Source: Plasmodium malariae (taxonomy: Eukaryota > Apicomplexa > Aconoidasida > Haemosporida > Plasmodiidae). Taken from it: 64,000 bases of DNA. A program made the translations under genes and the position numbers. A model generated the notes under the pieces. The model was not told the origin of the DNA. It saw only the letters and a list, made by a program, of their open reading frames with translations, and ran no database searches. The DNA is taken from assembly GCF_900090045.1 (NCBI RefSeq), contig NC_041788.1, positions 1,240,001 through 1,304,000 of the forward strand, read 5' to 3'. How positions within the stretch are numbered: position 1 is the first letter of the stretch; each line of letters begins with the position of its first letter. This document shows positions 53,291 through 64,000 of this stretch, in pieces.

Positions 53291-54828
53291 TATTCTTACA
53301 AATTATCTTTTTTTCTTTTTTTTTTTAAATTCAACCAAAAAAAAATTATAGATACAACACTTTTTTTTTTTTTTTTTTTTCTTTTTTTATTATATATTTG
53401 TTATTGTTATAAATTTTTTTATTATGAAACGTTTTTCATTTAATAATTTTTAGCTAATATATAAAAACAGTATTATTAATTTAAATGTTTTAATATATTT
53501 TTTATTTAAAATTGCTGCCTCATAGTTTATTAGAATTTTGCTAAAAAAGGAATAACTAAAAGTAAAAAAAGTTAATAATTCAATTAAAGGGTAAAGAGTA
53601 ATATACAAATATGTAATTATATATATATATATGAATATACATATATCTTTTTCATTTGTTCCATTTTTTTTTTTTTTTTTTTTAAGTACTATTACTTCCA
53701 TGTTTTTTCAGCAAAACAAATAATGTTGAAAGAATATTCATTAAAAATTTACAAATAATTCGTAAACCGTATGGTCTGACTAATTTTCCTGTTTACATTC
53801 TCAACAGGTTAAATAGCTCTTAGTTGGTGCATGTATATGGGTGTATTTATGTTTTACACTTACGTATTTACATTTTTGTTTTCTTTTTATTTGTGTAATT
53901 TTTATTTCAATGTGCTTTTCCATCCATTGGAAAAGTTACGTGTAAAAATTGATTTTCTATTAAGAAAAAGTATTTTAAATATTTTTTCACGCATGTATAC
54001 ATACAATATATATATAAATATATTATTTTTTTTTGTTGCGCGTACTTGTGCTTACATGCATACGTCCATATACATGTATATTTACAACTGTTTATATTGT
54101 GTTATTTTATTTTTATTATATCTCTTTTTTGCATTTATTTTTATTTTTCTTCTAAAAAAACATTCACTGTTCTTTTACAACTTTATTTTGAATAATAATT
54201 CAATTTAATCTTTCTCAAAAAGTTGTAAAGTAAAATATGGTTTTTCATGTATACGTTCTATTTCCTTTTTTCGGCTAATTTGCACATTTTTTTGGAAAAT
54301 TTATTAAAATATTTGTCAGACAGTACTAAAATATTTATTATATATATTTATCTCACAATTATCAGATTTTTATTGGGTACATTTATAGTCGCTTTTTAAC
54401 AAAATATTCGTTAGTTAAAAGTCACAATGGTTTAATTCCTTAATTGCAAATTTGTTTATTTGCCCATTTGTTTATTTGCCCATTTGTTTATTTGCCCATT
54501 TGTTTATTTGCCCATTTGTTTATTTGCCCATTTGTTTATTTGCCCATTTATTTATTCGCTTATATATTCACTCGTAATTATTTTTTCCATTTTTAAGTTA
54601 ATTTATTTTTCTCACCTTTCTGATCAAAATTTTATAACGGATATTTTGAAAAAATCACATTCAAGACATATAAAACAATGTATTATTAAGATTTGTTTTT
54701 CACTTGTTTTTATGGATAGACAATACCCCAGCTGACAATAAAATAATAAAGTATATAAAAATCGTTTGTATCACTTAAATATACTAATTTCTTTACTTTT
54801 TAAATATTATAAAGAGGAAAAAAAAAAA
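53291..54828. other. Intergenic with minisatellite, no gene seen
   Basis: A/T-rich spacer between Rab11A and the coiled-coil ORF. Apart from the 16-bp repeat at 54451-54546 it holds poly-T tracts and TA-rich stretches. No coding sequence was recognised. Confidence 0.6.
54451..54546. repeat. 16-bp tandem repeat, 6 copies
   Basis: Six consecutive copies of TTTGTTTATTTGCCCA, followed by a decayed copy (TTTATTTATTCGCTT). It lies about 280 bp upstream of the start codon at 54829, in a likely 5' UTR or promoter. The strict CCC in each unit is conspicuous in such A/T-rich DNA. Confidence 0.95.
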
Positions 54829-55973
54829 ATGGAAGAAAGGAATGTTCTCGAATATGCAGAAGTTATAATTGACAGACAAAGGGACAAGATTAATGAGTTG
54901 GAAAAAAAGTTACTAGAATTAAGAAGTAGTAGTGAAGAGTTACAAAAAAATGCTTTGAAAAATGATGAAGAAAATAAAACATTGAGGTTGGAATTAAATA
55001 GAAAAAATGAGAATGATATGCTTTTAAGCATGCAAATGAATAAAGGAAATGAATTTCTTCAAAAAATTAGTGTATTAGAAAAACAACTACTTAAAAGAGA
55101 TACACTTTTAGAAGAACTAAATAATTTACTAAAAAAAAGGAAATATGAATATGAAATATTATTACAGGAAAAAGAAAATCTTATAAACACAATTAATACG
55201 CTAAGGATTGATATATGTAAAAGTAAAAAGGATGAAAACTTAAAACAACAGGAATTTTTACATAATGAAAAAGAAAATGAAAAACTCTTAAATTTATATA
55301 AAAATAATAACGAAGAATTGAACATAACCAAAAGATGTTTAATACAAATTGAGAGTGAATTGCATATGTATAAAAAACAAAACGAACAACAAAAAATTGA
55401 AATTCAAAAATTGTACAAAATAATTAGTTGTATGAATAAAGAAAGAATACTAACACCTCCAGTAATATTAGCATTACAAAATGATTATGGAAAAAAATTA
55501 AAAAATAAAAGTATAAATGAACATGTTCAACTAAAAGCTATTCAAGATTCTTCACCAAGTATTATTACCAATAAGGAAAATAAGTTAACCACATTAAAGC
55601 AAATGAATAATGAAAAAAACACACAAGAAAAATTAGCATACAGTGAAAACTTATTAAAATTAAACCTAATGCAATCAGAAGAGCAAAAAGATTTATTTAA
55701 TAAAATAGTAGAAATGTTGAATAGAATAAAAGATACAAAAACTATCGATAACAAAGTTGATTTTTTTTTTTCATCCAATGTTTTACATTATTTTCGAAGA
55801 AATACAGCAGGTAAATTGACATCTCCGAATAATTCGTCAATAAATAATTCAGATGGTTCAACAACCGAATCGGAAGATGGATTAGATCAATTTTCCAACG
55901 TTAGTTCCTATATAGATTCTAAAAAACAGATGTACAAAAAAAAGACAAGGAAAAAAAAGGAGAAAAAAACAAG

Positions 55974-56006
<33 letters not shown>

Positions 56007-56007
56007 A
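54829..56007 (+). CDS. Coiled-coil protein, 392 aa; possibly the N-terminal part of the next ORF
   Basis: I start at 54829 (MEERNVLEYAEVIIDRQRDK) because the 21 upstream in-frame residues come from an A/T-rich leader. Heptad-rich coiled coil covers about residues 10-230, with segments such as INELEKKLLELRSSSEELQ and ISVLEKQLLKRDTLLEELN. A Ser/Thr/Asp-rich stretch follows. The frame ends in a lysine run encoded by a 30-plus A homopolymer, and the stop TGA overlaps the ATG of the PH-module ORF (ATGA). One extra A in the tract would make the two frames continuous. A single protein of about 1384 aa is therefore plausible, and I remember only one gene at this position in P. falciparum. No enzymatic motif was seen. 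Confidence 0.6.
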
Positions 56008-58979
56008 AAGATGACACAGTGCATATGTATTCATCAGCTAAGATAAATAAAATGGATAAAATTATAAAGAAAAAGTATGAGCAAAAAGGAAAATGTAGCA
56101 TAACAGGTACGGATGACAACACATGTGACCATTATATGAGTACGGATAGCATAAGTACTGAGAGTGCGAACGTGAGTGATAACAGCATGAGGAATAGTAG
56201 CATGGAGAATAGCATCCTGAGGAATAATAGTGTGAGCAATAGTAGCGGAAGTTATGATTATTCTTCTGACTTTAATACAAGTAATGAAGAATTCAAATCC
56301 GAGGATAGATCAAGAAGTGATACGGAAGAAACGGATAATGCCCATTTAAAGGATAAATATAGTTATAATAAGGGGGAAAAGTATAATTTGTTAAATTATG
56401 AAAATTATAAAGAGAGATTTATAGGAGTCACAAATAAAGAAATTTTTATTTATAATAAAAAAAATGACGAAGAACCAATGTACATAATAAGATGTAAAAA
56501 TTTAAAAAGAATAAAAATGTTATATAATAATCAAATATATGTTATTAAGCATACACCTTTTTATAATATTTCAGAAAAGCATTATTTTTTAATAAAAAAC
56601 GATGATAAATCTTTAAGGATATTTTATGCTTTGCAGTACGCCGGATTTATAAAGGAAAACAAGGATAAATTTATAGGAGATCAAGAAAATAAAAAAAATT
56701 ATATGTTCAGACGAAATAATAATTATAATGATAATAAAATTCAAAATTTAAATAATCAATCTGAAAGGAATTCTTGTTATACAAAATTAAACTCTACCAC
56801 ACCAGAAGTAATGGTAAATATCTTTACCCCGAATGGAATAGATGAAAGCGGGAAAGACGTGCCTTATACATGCAATAATGTATTATTGAAAGGAGATCCA
56901 AAAAATAATCATCTAATATTTATAAATTTTGAAAAAAAAAATTCTTTTATTAATTGTGAAAATTATTATAAGAAATATAAAAATAATAAATTCATCCTCT
57001 ACTTTAACAGTTTTAAAGATCAACATATTATAATACCTAAAACCAAAGACAGCGCAAATCTTTTACATGTTATTTTAAATAAGATGATCTGGAAAAATTC
57101 TAATCATAATAAGGAAGTGTGTAACAAACCAATGCATTCTGATGGTGACATCAAAAGCTCTACTGCATCTTCATACACTTATGATAAATTTACAAAGAGA
57201 ATAGATAACTATAAAGATATCGAAGAAACACTTGAAAGGAGAGAACGAAAAGAAATAAAAGGAGTAAAGAAAAGAGGAATAAACAAAGGAAAAGAAGGTG
57301 AGCATGAGTATAAAAATGAGAGTTATCGAAAAAGTGAGAGTCAAAGAAAAAGAGAAATCGAAAGAGAAGGAAGCGCAAAAGAAAGTGTAAGAGAAAGCGC
57401 AAAAAAAAGTGTAAGAGAAAGCGCAAAAGAGAGTGTAAGAGAAAGCGCAAGAGAGAGTATAAGAGAAAGTGCAAGAGAGAGTATAAGAAAAAGCAAAGGA
57501 GGAAGCAGAGGAGGCAGCGAAGGAGAAAGCAAAGGAGGAAGCGAAGGAGGAAAAGAAAGTGATACGGGAAGAACAAAGAATGATACACCTTCACTTGGTA
57601 GCACTTCAAGTAAAAAGGGAGACACATTTTTGATAAAAGACAACGTTCTATATATATCTAAAGATGGTACCCCCTTTAAAAAAGATCAAGTAGATTTTAA
57701 TGATTATAATACTTTCAAATTTATGAATAAAAACTTGAAAATTTTGAAAGATGACTATCTTAATGAATTGACATTTGTCAAAAGTGAAGAAAATAAGGAC
57801 GAAGAAACATACATTTTTCAGTATCCTAAGAGAGAGAAATATAATCATTTAGTATCCAAATTAAATAATAATAATTTTGATGTAATAGAAAAAGATTTAT
57901 ACGATAAAATAAAAAAGGAAGATAAAAAAGATGAAGATGAAACAAAAATGATTGATAATAAATCAGAAACAAAAGATGAAGAAGAGGTAGGTAAAAAAGA
58001 AAAAGCAGATCAATTTATAAAAAATAATCAAGTTGTAGTTATTGAAAAGGGTGTTCTGTCTATTTATAAAGATTATGGTAATGAAAATTCTGTTCCAATA
58101 ATGAGATTTATATCTGATTCTTCTGATGTTCATGCAAACGAACAGAATGGAGAAATTAGTATAAAAGATAGTTCAAAGGATTCCAACGAAAAAATAGTTC
58201 TTGATTGCCTAAATAAAACAGAATTCCATAGATGGAAAAGCGCATTATGTTTCGGTGGATTTATAAAAGGTGAAAATATCAGTATCTCCTATATGAATTT
58301 AAAAAAACATATATTTTCTATAAATTTATTTGATAATTTAAATATAAAAAGTTTAGTGCATGTTGAAGGTAAATTCATATATATCTACCCAAATAATAAA
58401 ATTAACAAGCCATTATTTTCATTTGACAAAGAAAAGATAGAATTGACTTTGTTTCCAGAATTAAGGAAAATACGAATTTATTTACAAAGAGAAACTATAT
58501 ATGAACAGCGATATGATATAACAATTCCGTTAGCACGTGATTTTACCAGCATTAAAGAACAAATAGAAAAAAATAATTTTCATACATTAAGCAGCAAAAA
58601 AACGCAAAAAATTAAAAAACCATTCGTTTTATGCAAATCAAATATCATTGCTATACATAAAGATAAATATAAATTAAAACCAGAACTGATATTAGAAAAA
58701 AAAAATTGTACTGTTTCATTTGATAAAAATAAACATATTATCACCTTCAAAATTAAAAATAAATTTGATACTGCTCGTGAAGATACAAAAACTATAACTT
58801 TAACCAATGAAATTAATTTCAATAAATGGATGGTTACACTAAAATTGGCCTCATTTATACCAGGTTATAATTTTGAAGGAAGTATCACTTTTCCTACCAT
58901 TGCTTTTGGACATACTTGTCCTGAAGCAGCTAGCTTACTTAAGAAAAGAAGTTCACTCATGAATTTATTCAAAAAGTAA
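56004..58979 (+). CDS. Multi-PH-module protein, about 991 aa
   Basis: Six PH-like units can be traced by eye, each a run of short strands ending in an amphipathic helix. They lie at about residues 128-222 (ends YALQYAGFIKEN), 270-365, 540-630, 670-765 (ends RWKSALCFGGFIKGE), 768-862 and 872-962 (ends KWMVTLKLASFIPGY). The shared 'W/F...AxxxxGFI' helix ends argue for internal duplication. Between units 2 and 3 is a basic linker (about 410-525) with Arg-Glu-Ser-Ala octad repeats and Gly/Ser repeats. PH domains bind phosphoinositides or proteins at membranes; no catalytic domain is present. The N-terminal 125 residues are Ser/Asn/Asp-rich. It may be the C-terminal part of the upstream coiled-coil ORF. 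Units 2, 3 and 5 are weaker calls. Confidence 0.75.
57355..57560 (+). repeat. Coding repeat (RESA[R/K]ESV)n and Gly-Ser units
   Basis: 24-bp units of GTAAGAGAAAGCGCAAAAGAAAGT type encode Val-Arg-Glu-Ser-Ala-Lys/Arg-Glu-Ser octads, followed by GGAGGAAGC-type units. Together they form a charged linker between PH-like units 2 and 3. Confidence 0.88.
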
Positions 58980-60649
58980 AAAAAAAGGAAAAAGAAAAAA
59001 GAAATAAAGGCTAACTGGGTGAGCTACATATGAGTAATAATAAGAAGAGGATATTTTATAAAAAAGAACAATTAAAATACTTATTAATATGTAGTTATGA
59101 AAACGAAGACACATATGTATTAAAAAGAAAATATATAATATTCCCTCTTTACGCTGAAAAATTTTTAGCTATTTGACTATTAGCTATATTTGCATAATTT
59201 TTGAACGTGTACCAAAGATTTTTAGTACATCAAAGGGAATAATATAATTATCATTGATATATTAAAATCATATGCATGGTGTTATATGTTCATCAACACG
59301 AAAGTTATAGTAACATTTATTTAATGGTTCAATAATAAAAAAAAAAAAAACAAAAATCATAATCAAAAATTTCATATTTATACTGTTTTGAATTACCATT
59401 CCAAATGTAATTTTTTGAATGTTAATTGGAAATATGAAGTTTTAAAAGAATATAAAAGGAGATATAAGGACAAAAAGATGTATTAGAGTGATCCATGATG
59501 AAATATTTTTATTATGATGAATAAATATGTAGTTACATTTTTATTAATTTTATTTATTTTTAAACATATGTTTGTTTTCTTAAACAACTATTAAATGAAT
59601 TTATTGATTTATATAACTTAGTTTTTACTTCTTAAATATTGATATAGCGTATTTATGAAAAGGAAAAACTAATACATGAAAATTTATATATGTTTTTTTT
59701 TTAATGTTTCTTTATTTTTCCCTTTTGTTTTATTTCTCTAAGAACTTTTGTAATGTACATGAATGTATGTTCCATACATATACTATTTAAAATCATTAAC
59801 TTTTTTTTGTTTTATTATATTTTTCCTGTTTTTGTGTGTTATTCGTTAAATTTTACATTTACCAACCATTACACTTGTACATATTAGCAACATGATATTT
59901 TAAGAATTTGAACAATGCTAAACGTCTTTCTTAATTTTAAACTTCCTTTTTTCAGTTATCTTTTATTTTCATCGTATCAATAAAATAATTTAAATATTTT
60001 ATAAGCAAAATATAACGTTTTCAAACAACAAATTGCTAAATTGCATTTGTTTTTCCCTATTTAATATTTTATTTTTATTTTTTATTTTTTTGTTGTATGT
60101 GTGTATGCATAGATGTTTGTAATAGTAAAAGTGCTAATTTTATTTTCATAACTGAATTTTAAAATTCTATGTAAAACAATGTTTTTTTATTTTATTTTAT
60201 TTTTAATTTTACTCTAATTTTTTTTTTTTTTTTCCTTATAAAGAAGAGCATTGGACATATATACTCATTAAAAGAAATACATTTCACTCATAAATTATTT
60301 TATAATATTTCCTTTTTTTTCCGTATTTACAAAATAACAAATATGCGAGCATGTAGTAAAGAAAAATGAATGTAATAATAGATTAAGATTTCCGTATAAA
60401 ATTAAAACATTATTTTTGTTTCGAAATTTTTTCTTTAAAAAATATATGGAAAATATACTGTAAATTTCATGTGATACATATTAAAACAAAAAAAAATTTA
60501 ACCATATTTTTTACTTCAAAAAATGACACAGAACCTTATTATTCGAATAAATGTAATTTTACATGCATATGATATACACATACTCATATATATATACATA
60601 TACAAATATACATTGCATTACTGATGCGCATATTACCTAAAATTTTTTC
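58980..60649. other. Intergenic, no gene seen
   Basis: About 1.7 kb of A/T-rich DNA between the PH-module gene and the E2 gene, both on the plus strand. It probably holds the 3' UTR of the first and the promoter of the second. There are no coding-like frames. Confidence 0.6.
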
Positions 60650-62164
60650 ATGTTGATAAATAAAGCTGTAAAGGCCTTATTTATTCCCATCTGTAGAAGA
60701 AACATATGTTAATTTTTTTTTTTTCCCTTTTCCTTTTTTTATAATAGAAACCTTTATTTAATAACACAAGCAGAATTAAGAGAATTCTTTTTAATATAGA
60801 GAATAAGCACAGGGGAAAATATCATTCCTCTTTTAAAAGATACTTTTCTATAGGTAAAATTTAAATTTATATAAAATATAATACAGTTCTTTTTTTTTTT
60901 TTTTTTACACACACACAAACGTGGTGCATGATTTTAAATAATTGAAGTAATAACTTCTTTATAAATATTATATATATTTAACAAGTTCCGCTTACATATG
61001 CAATGTTTTACCTATTTGTGCATGTTACCCTTTTTTTATACAGATACGGTAAAGGTACCTAGGCTAGGTGATTCAATTACAGAAGGTACTATAAGTGAAT
61101 GGAAAAAAAAAGTTGGTGATTATGTTAGGACAGATGAAACGTTAACAGTTATCGACACTGATAAAGTTAGTGTTGACATAAATGCAAAATCATGTGGAGC
61201 TTTATCTAAAATATTTGCAGAAGCTGGAGACATTGTTTTAGTTGATGCCCCACTATGTGAAATAGATACTTCAGTAGAACCACCTCAAATTATCGCAGAA
61301 AAAAAAGATGAAATAGAAAATGAAAAAGTAATGAACACTAATAATGAGAAAATAGAACGTGAAAAAGATGAAAATTTATTCAAAGGAAGCAATGTGAATA
61401 TAAAAGAAACGGAAAAACAAGTAAATAATGAAAACAAATTAGGCCTCTCCTATGAATTGACAAGCGAACGAACAGAAAAAAGAGTTCGTATGTTACCAAT
61501 AAGAAAACGAATCGCGGAAAGGTTAAAGGAATCGCAAAATACGTGCGCTTTATTAACAACTTTTAACGAATGCGATATGAGTAAAGTAATAGTCTTAAGA
61601 AATGAATTAAAAGATACATTTCAAAAAAAGTATGAGTGTAAATTAGGATTTGTATCCTTATTTATATATGCTTCAACATTAGCTTTAAAAAAAATGCCAC
61701 AAGTAAATGCATATATTGAAAATGATGAAATTGTTTATAAGAATTATATAGACATTTCTGTAGCAGTAGCTACACCTAATGGGTTAACTGTTCCAGTTAT
61801 TCGTGATTGTCAAAATAAAAAATTACCACAACTAGAATTAGCATTATCTGAATTAGCTACAAAGGCAAGAAATAATAAATTATCTTTAGATGATTTCACT
61901 GGTGGTACATTTACTATATCTAATGGAGGAGTATTTGGTAGCATGTTAAGTACTCCTATTGTTAACATGCCCCAGTCTGCTATTCTAGGTATGCACACAA
62001 TAAAAAATAGAGCAGTTGTTGTTAATAATGAAATTGTTATAAGACCCATTATGTACCTAGCCTTAACCTATGATCATAGATTATTGGATGGAAGAGATGC
62101 TGTGCAATTTTTATCTGCAATAAAAGATTACATAGAAAACCCTAATCTTATGTTAATAGATTGA
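60650..62164 (+). CDS. Dihydrolipoamide succinyltransferase, E2 of 2-oxoglutarate dehydrogenase, 3 exons
   Basis: E2 transfers succinyl groups from lipoamide to CoA in the mitochondrial TCA cycle. Exons 60650-60667, 60748-60853 and 61044-62164 agree in phase and give 414 aa. Exons 1-2 encode a basic presequence (KPLFNNTSRIKRILFN ... FKRYFSI) suited to mitochondrial import. The lipoyl domain VPRLGDSITEGTISEWKKK carries the lipoylated Lys82 in DTDKVSVD. A charged linker follows (about 112-160). The catalytic domain has RKRIAERLKESQNT, TFTISNGGVFGSMLSTPI and the active-site DHRLLDGRDAV (His386, Asp390). There is one lipoyl domain and no obvious peripheral subunit-binding domain, as in E2 of this complex rather than pyruvate dehydrogenase E2. 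The tiny exon 1 is a prediction. Confidence 0.93.
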
Positions 62165-62195
62165 AGGGAGTCATGGAAGTGCTAAATATATGCGC

Positions 62196-62247
<52 letters not shown>

Positions 62248-63108
62248 TCTTTATATTGTACTTACTCCCCACCTTTTTTTCATTTCACCCTTTTTAATCT
62301 TACCCGATTTATCTGTAATATTAACTATAATTCAGCCTAAATTTATCAACTAATACGTGTACATGGTTGTCGAAACTGTTCAGATTATAATAAGAATTAA
62401 AACAACATAGTATACGTGTATTTACCTATTTTTAATAATATGAATATTTTCTTATAAAATATATATATATATTTACCATTAAAAATATATCCAAAGAATA
62501 GTACATTTTTCTTGGCATAAATAAAGTTTTTCATTTTATACTTTTCCTTTGGACATGCCTTTTCCTTTTTTCTTTATATATTTTATCCATATAACACCTT
62601 AAATAAGAACAATATTTAATTACAAACGTTGTATGCTCATCTACGTCATATCTTTAAGTAAATGAAATATTAAGATTATGTGCACATATATATTCATATA
62701 CTGTTAAATCATTCTTAAATTAATTTCTTCTTTTTTTCCTTGATTGTAATAAAATAAAATTAGCTACATGTTAAGAAAACATCATATAAGGAACATAATT
62801 CTTCTGGACACATATGTGTATTAAATTAAATTGTGTTTTAAAGCTTTTTTTTTTTTTTATATAGTAAAATTATATTAATATTAATATTCATTTTTGTTTT
62901 TGTTTTACTTTTGTAGTGGAAAATTTAATTCATAACATATAAAATATAGTTGAATACGTGAAGGGATAAAACAAATATGCAGTAACTCACATAAAAAAAT
63001 AACACAAAATAGAATGCGTCAATAAAATAAACTATAAAAAAAAGGTTATTCCATAATTAATAGTATCATTATGATAATAAAAATGATAAATCATAATGGC
63101 TTTCTATT
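62165..63108. other. Convergent intergenic region, no gene seen
   Basis: Begins with a (TA)n microsatellite at 62199-62241 directly 3' of the E2 stop. The remainder is A/T-rich spacer shared by two convergent 3' ends. Confidence 0.6.
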
Positions 63109-63993
63109 TTACTCATTAGAAATATCCTTTCCAGCGTTTTCCACCTGCAATTGGAACAAAGTTATATATATTATGTGTGAATAAGAAGCTGATGTACACT
63201 TATTAAATGGCTGAAAAATAGACATAATAATATGAACATAGGAATGTAATAAATGACCAAATAAAAATAACAAAAATAATGAATTCCCCAATTAGCAATT
63301 ACATATGTATAGCAAAGTTTACGAAACGTATATGACTAAAATTAAGCAGTATATATATATGTATTATGTATATATCTACGTGTGAATTTTCCTCTTCCAA
63401 TAATTTCATTTGTTCCTGGTTATACAAGTCGTCTATCCATACTAATAATGAAAAAAAAAAAAAAGAATTGTGTATTTTTTAAAAAGAATTATTCTAAAAA
63501 TAAAACAAAGAGTAATATAAAACAATACGGAGAAATAGTAAACCTGGTTTATACTGATCCATCTTTTTAGTTTTGGAATAGTTTACATAAATTTTCTTTC
63601 CATTCAATTCAAAATTATTCATATTATATAACGCGTGTTTGGCATCTTCTTTTTCTACGTATTCTATAAATGCGAAACCTCTGTTTTTTTCTTAAAAAAG
63701 AAAAAGGAATAACGAGAATGGTAAGTTTTTTTTATTTTTTTATTGTACTGTTTTATATATCGAAATAGTTAAAGAAAACTTAGAGATGTAATAATTATAT
63801 GCAAAATATAAAGAAATAGAAGATGTAATTTCCACCCCCTTTCTTTTTTAATTGCAGTACTTGTAACTACATTCACAGGAATTTCTATATTCCTTATATC
63901 ACCGAATGATGAAAAAATGTCATACAAACTCTTTTCATCTAATGTCTCATCAATTCCACCTACAAATAATATTTCAGCAGCATCATCAGCCAT
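63109..63993 (-). CDS. RRM protein of the cyclophilin E (PPIE/CYP33) type, 4 exons
   Basis: Exons (transcript order) 63993-63861, 63690-63544, 63441-63380 and 63144-63109 agree in phase and give 125 aa. A single RRM spans about residues 8-85. RNP2 is ILFVGGI and RNP1 is RGFAFIEY. The motif set (GGIDETLDEKSLYDIFSSFG, then RGFAFIEYVEKEDAKHALYN) and the following KPVWIDDLYNQ resemble the RRM and its 'RPVWSDDDW' tail in PPIE. The cyclophilin domain of PPIE is absent; the protein stops after a short acidic tail. It is probably nuclear and spliceosome-linked, as inferred from the family. The start codon lies 7 bases from the window edge, so an upstream exon could be cut off. Confidence 0.85.
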
Positions 63994-64000
63994 ATTTGAC

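Noticed and set aside
1..64000. CRISPR arrays, insertion sequences, prophage or bacterial operons
   Set aside because: The sequence is eukaryotic (introns, nuclear-encoded organelle proteins). The repeats are direct tandem minisatellites without unique spacers, and no transposase or reverse transcriptase was seen.

Overview
The window is nuclear DNA from a malaria parasite (genus Plasmodium). The base composition is extremely A+T-rich, with long homopolymer and (TA)n tracts between genes. Coding regions carry Asn/Lys/Asp low-complexity inserts, introns are short with GTAAGT-like donors and pyrimidine-rich acceptors, and an ApiAP2 factor with a C-terminal ACDC domain is present. The species cannot be fixed from sequence alone. 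A Rab11A gene, then one locus, then the 2-oxoglutarate dehydrogenase E2 gene matches what I remember of P. falciparum chromosome 13, but this was not checked.

Layout. 1-2.6 kb: no gene. 2.6-7.8 kb (+): twelve-exon chromatin assembly factor 1 large subunit. 8.7-9.0 kb (+): possible small protein. 11.8-18.1 kb (+): giant ApiAP2 protein. 19.1-21.6 kb (-): PP2A scaffold subunit A, convergent with the ApiAP2 gene. 24.4-24.8 kb (+): small secreted/membrane protein. 26.0-30.0 kb (-) and 33.2-36.9 kb (+): a divergent pair of large secreted proteins that are paralogues of each other and that I do not recognise. 37.9-39.0 kb (-): five-exon ClpS adaptor with a plastid-type leader. 40.4-42.3 kb (+): TBC1D13-like RabGAP. 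43.1-45.4 kb (-): degenerate endonuclease/exonuclease/phosphatase (EEP) protein. 46.5-47.5 kb (-): mitochondrial inner membrane peptidase. 48.5-50.3 kb (+): SNAP-25/29-like Qbc-SNARE. 51.5-53.3 kb (+): Rab11A. 54.8-59.0 kb (+): a coiled-coil ORF joined at a poly-A tract to an ORF with about six PH-like modules. 60.7-62.2 kb (+): 2-oxoglutarate dehydrogenase E2. 63.1-64.0 kb (-): cyclophilin-E-type RRM protein.

Themes. Three vesicle-traffic genes (RabGAP, SNARE, Rab11A) lie within 13 kb, followed by the PH-module protein. Three products go to organelles: ClpS (probably apicoplast), and the inner membrane peptidase and E2 (mitochondrion). Two act on chromatin or transcription (CAF-1A, ApiAP2). 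The least explained objects are the divergent secreted pair and the PH-module locus. No tRNA, rRNA, transposon or CRISPR array was seen. Multi-exon models were built by hand from splice signals and checked for consistent reading phase; they are predictions.
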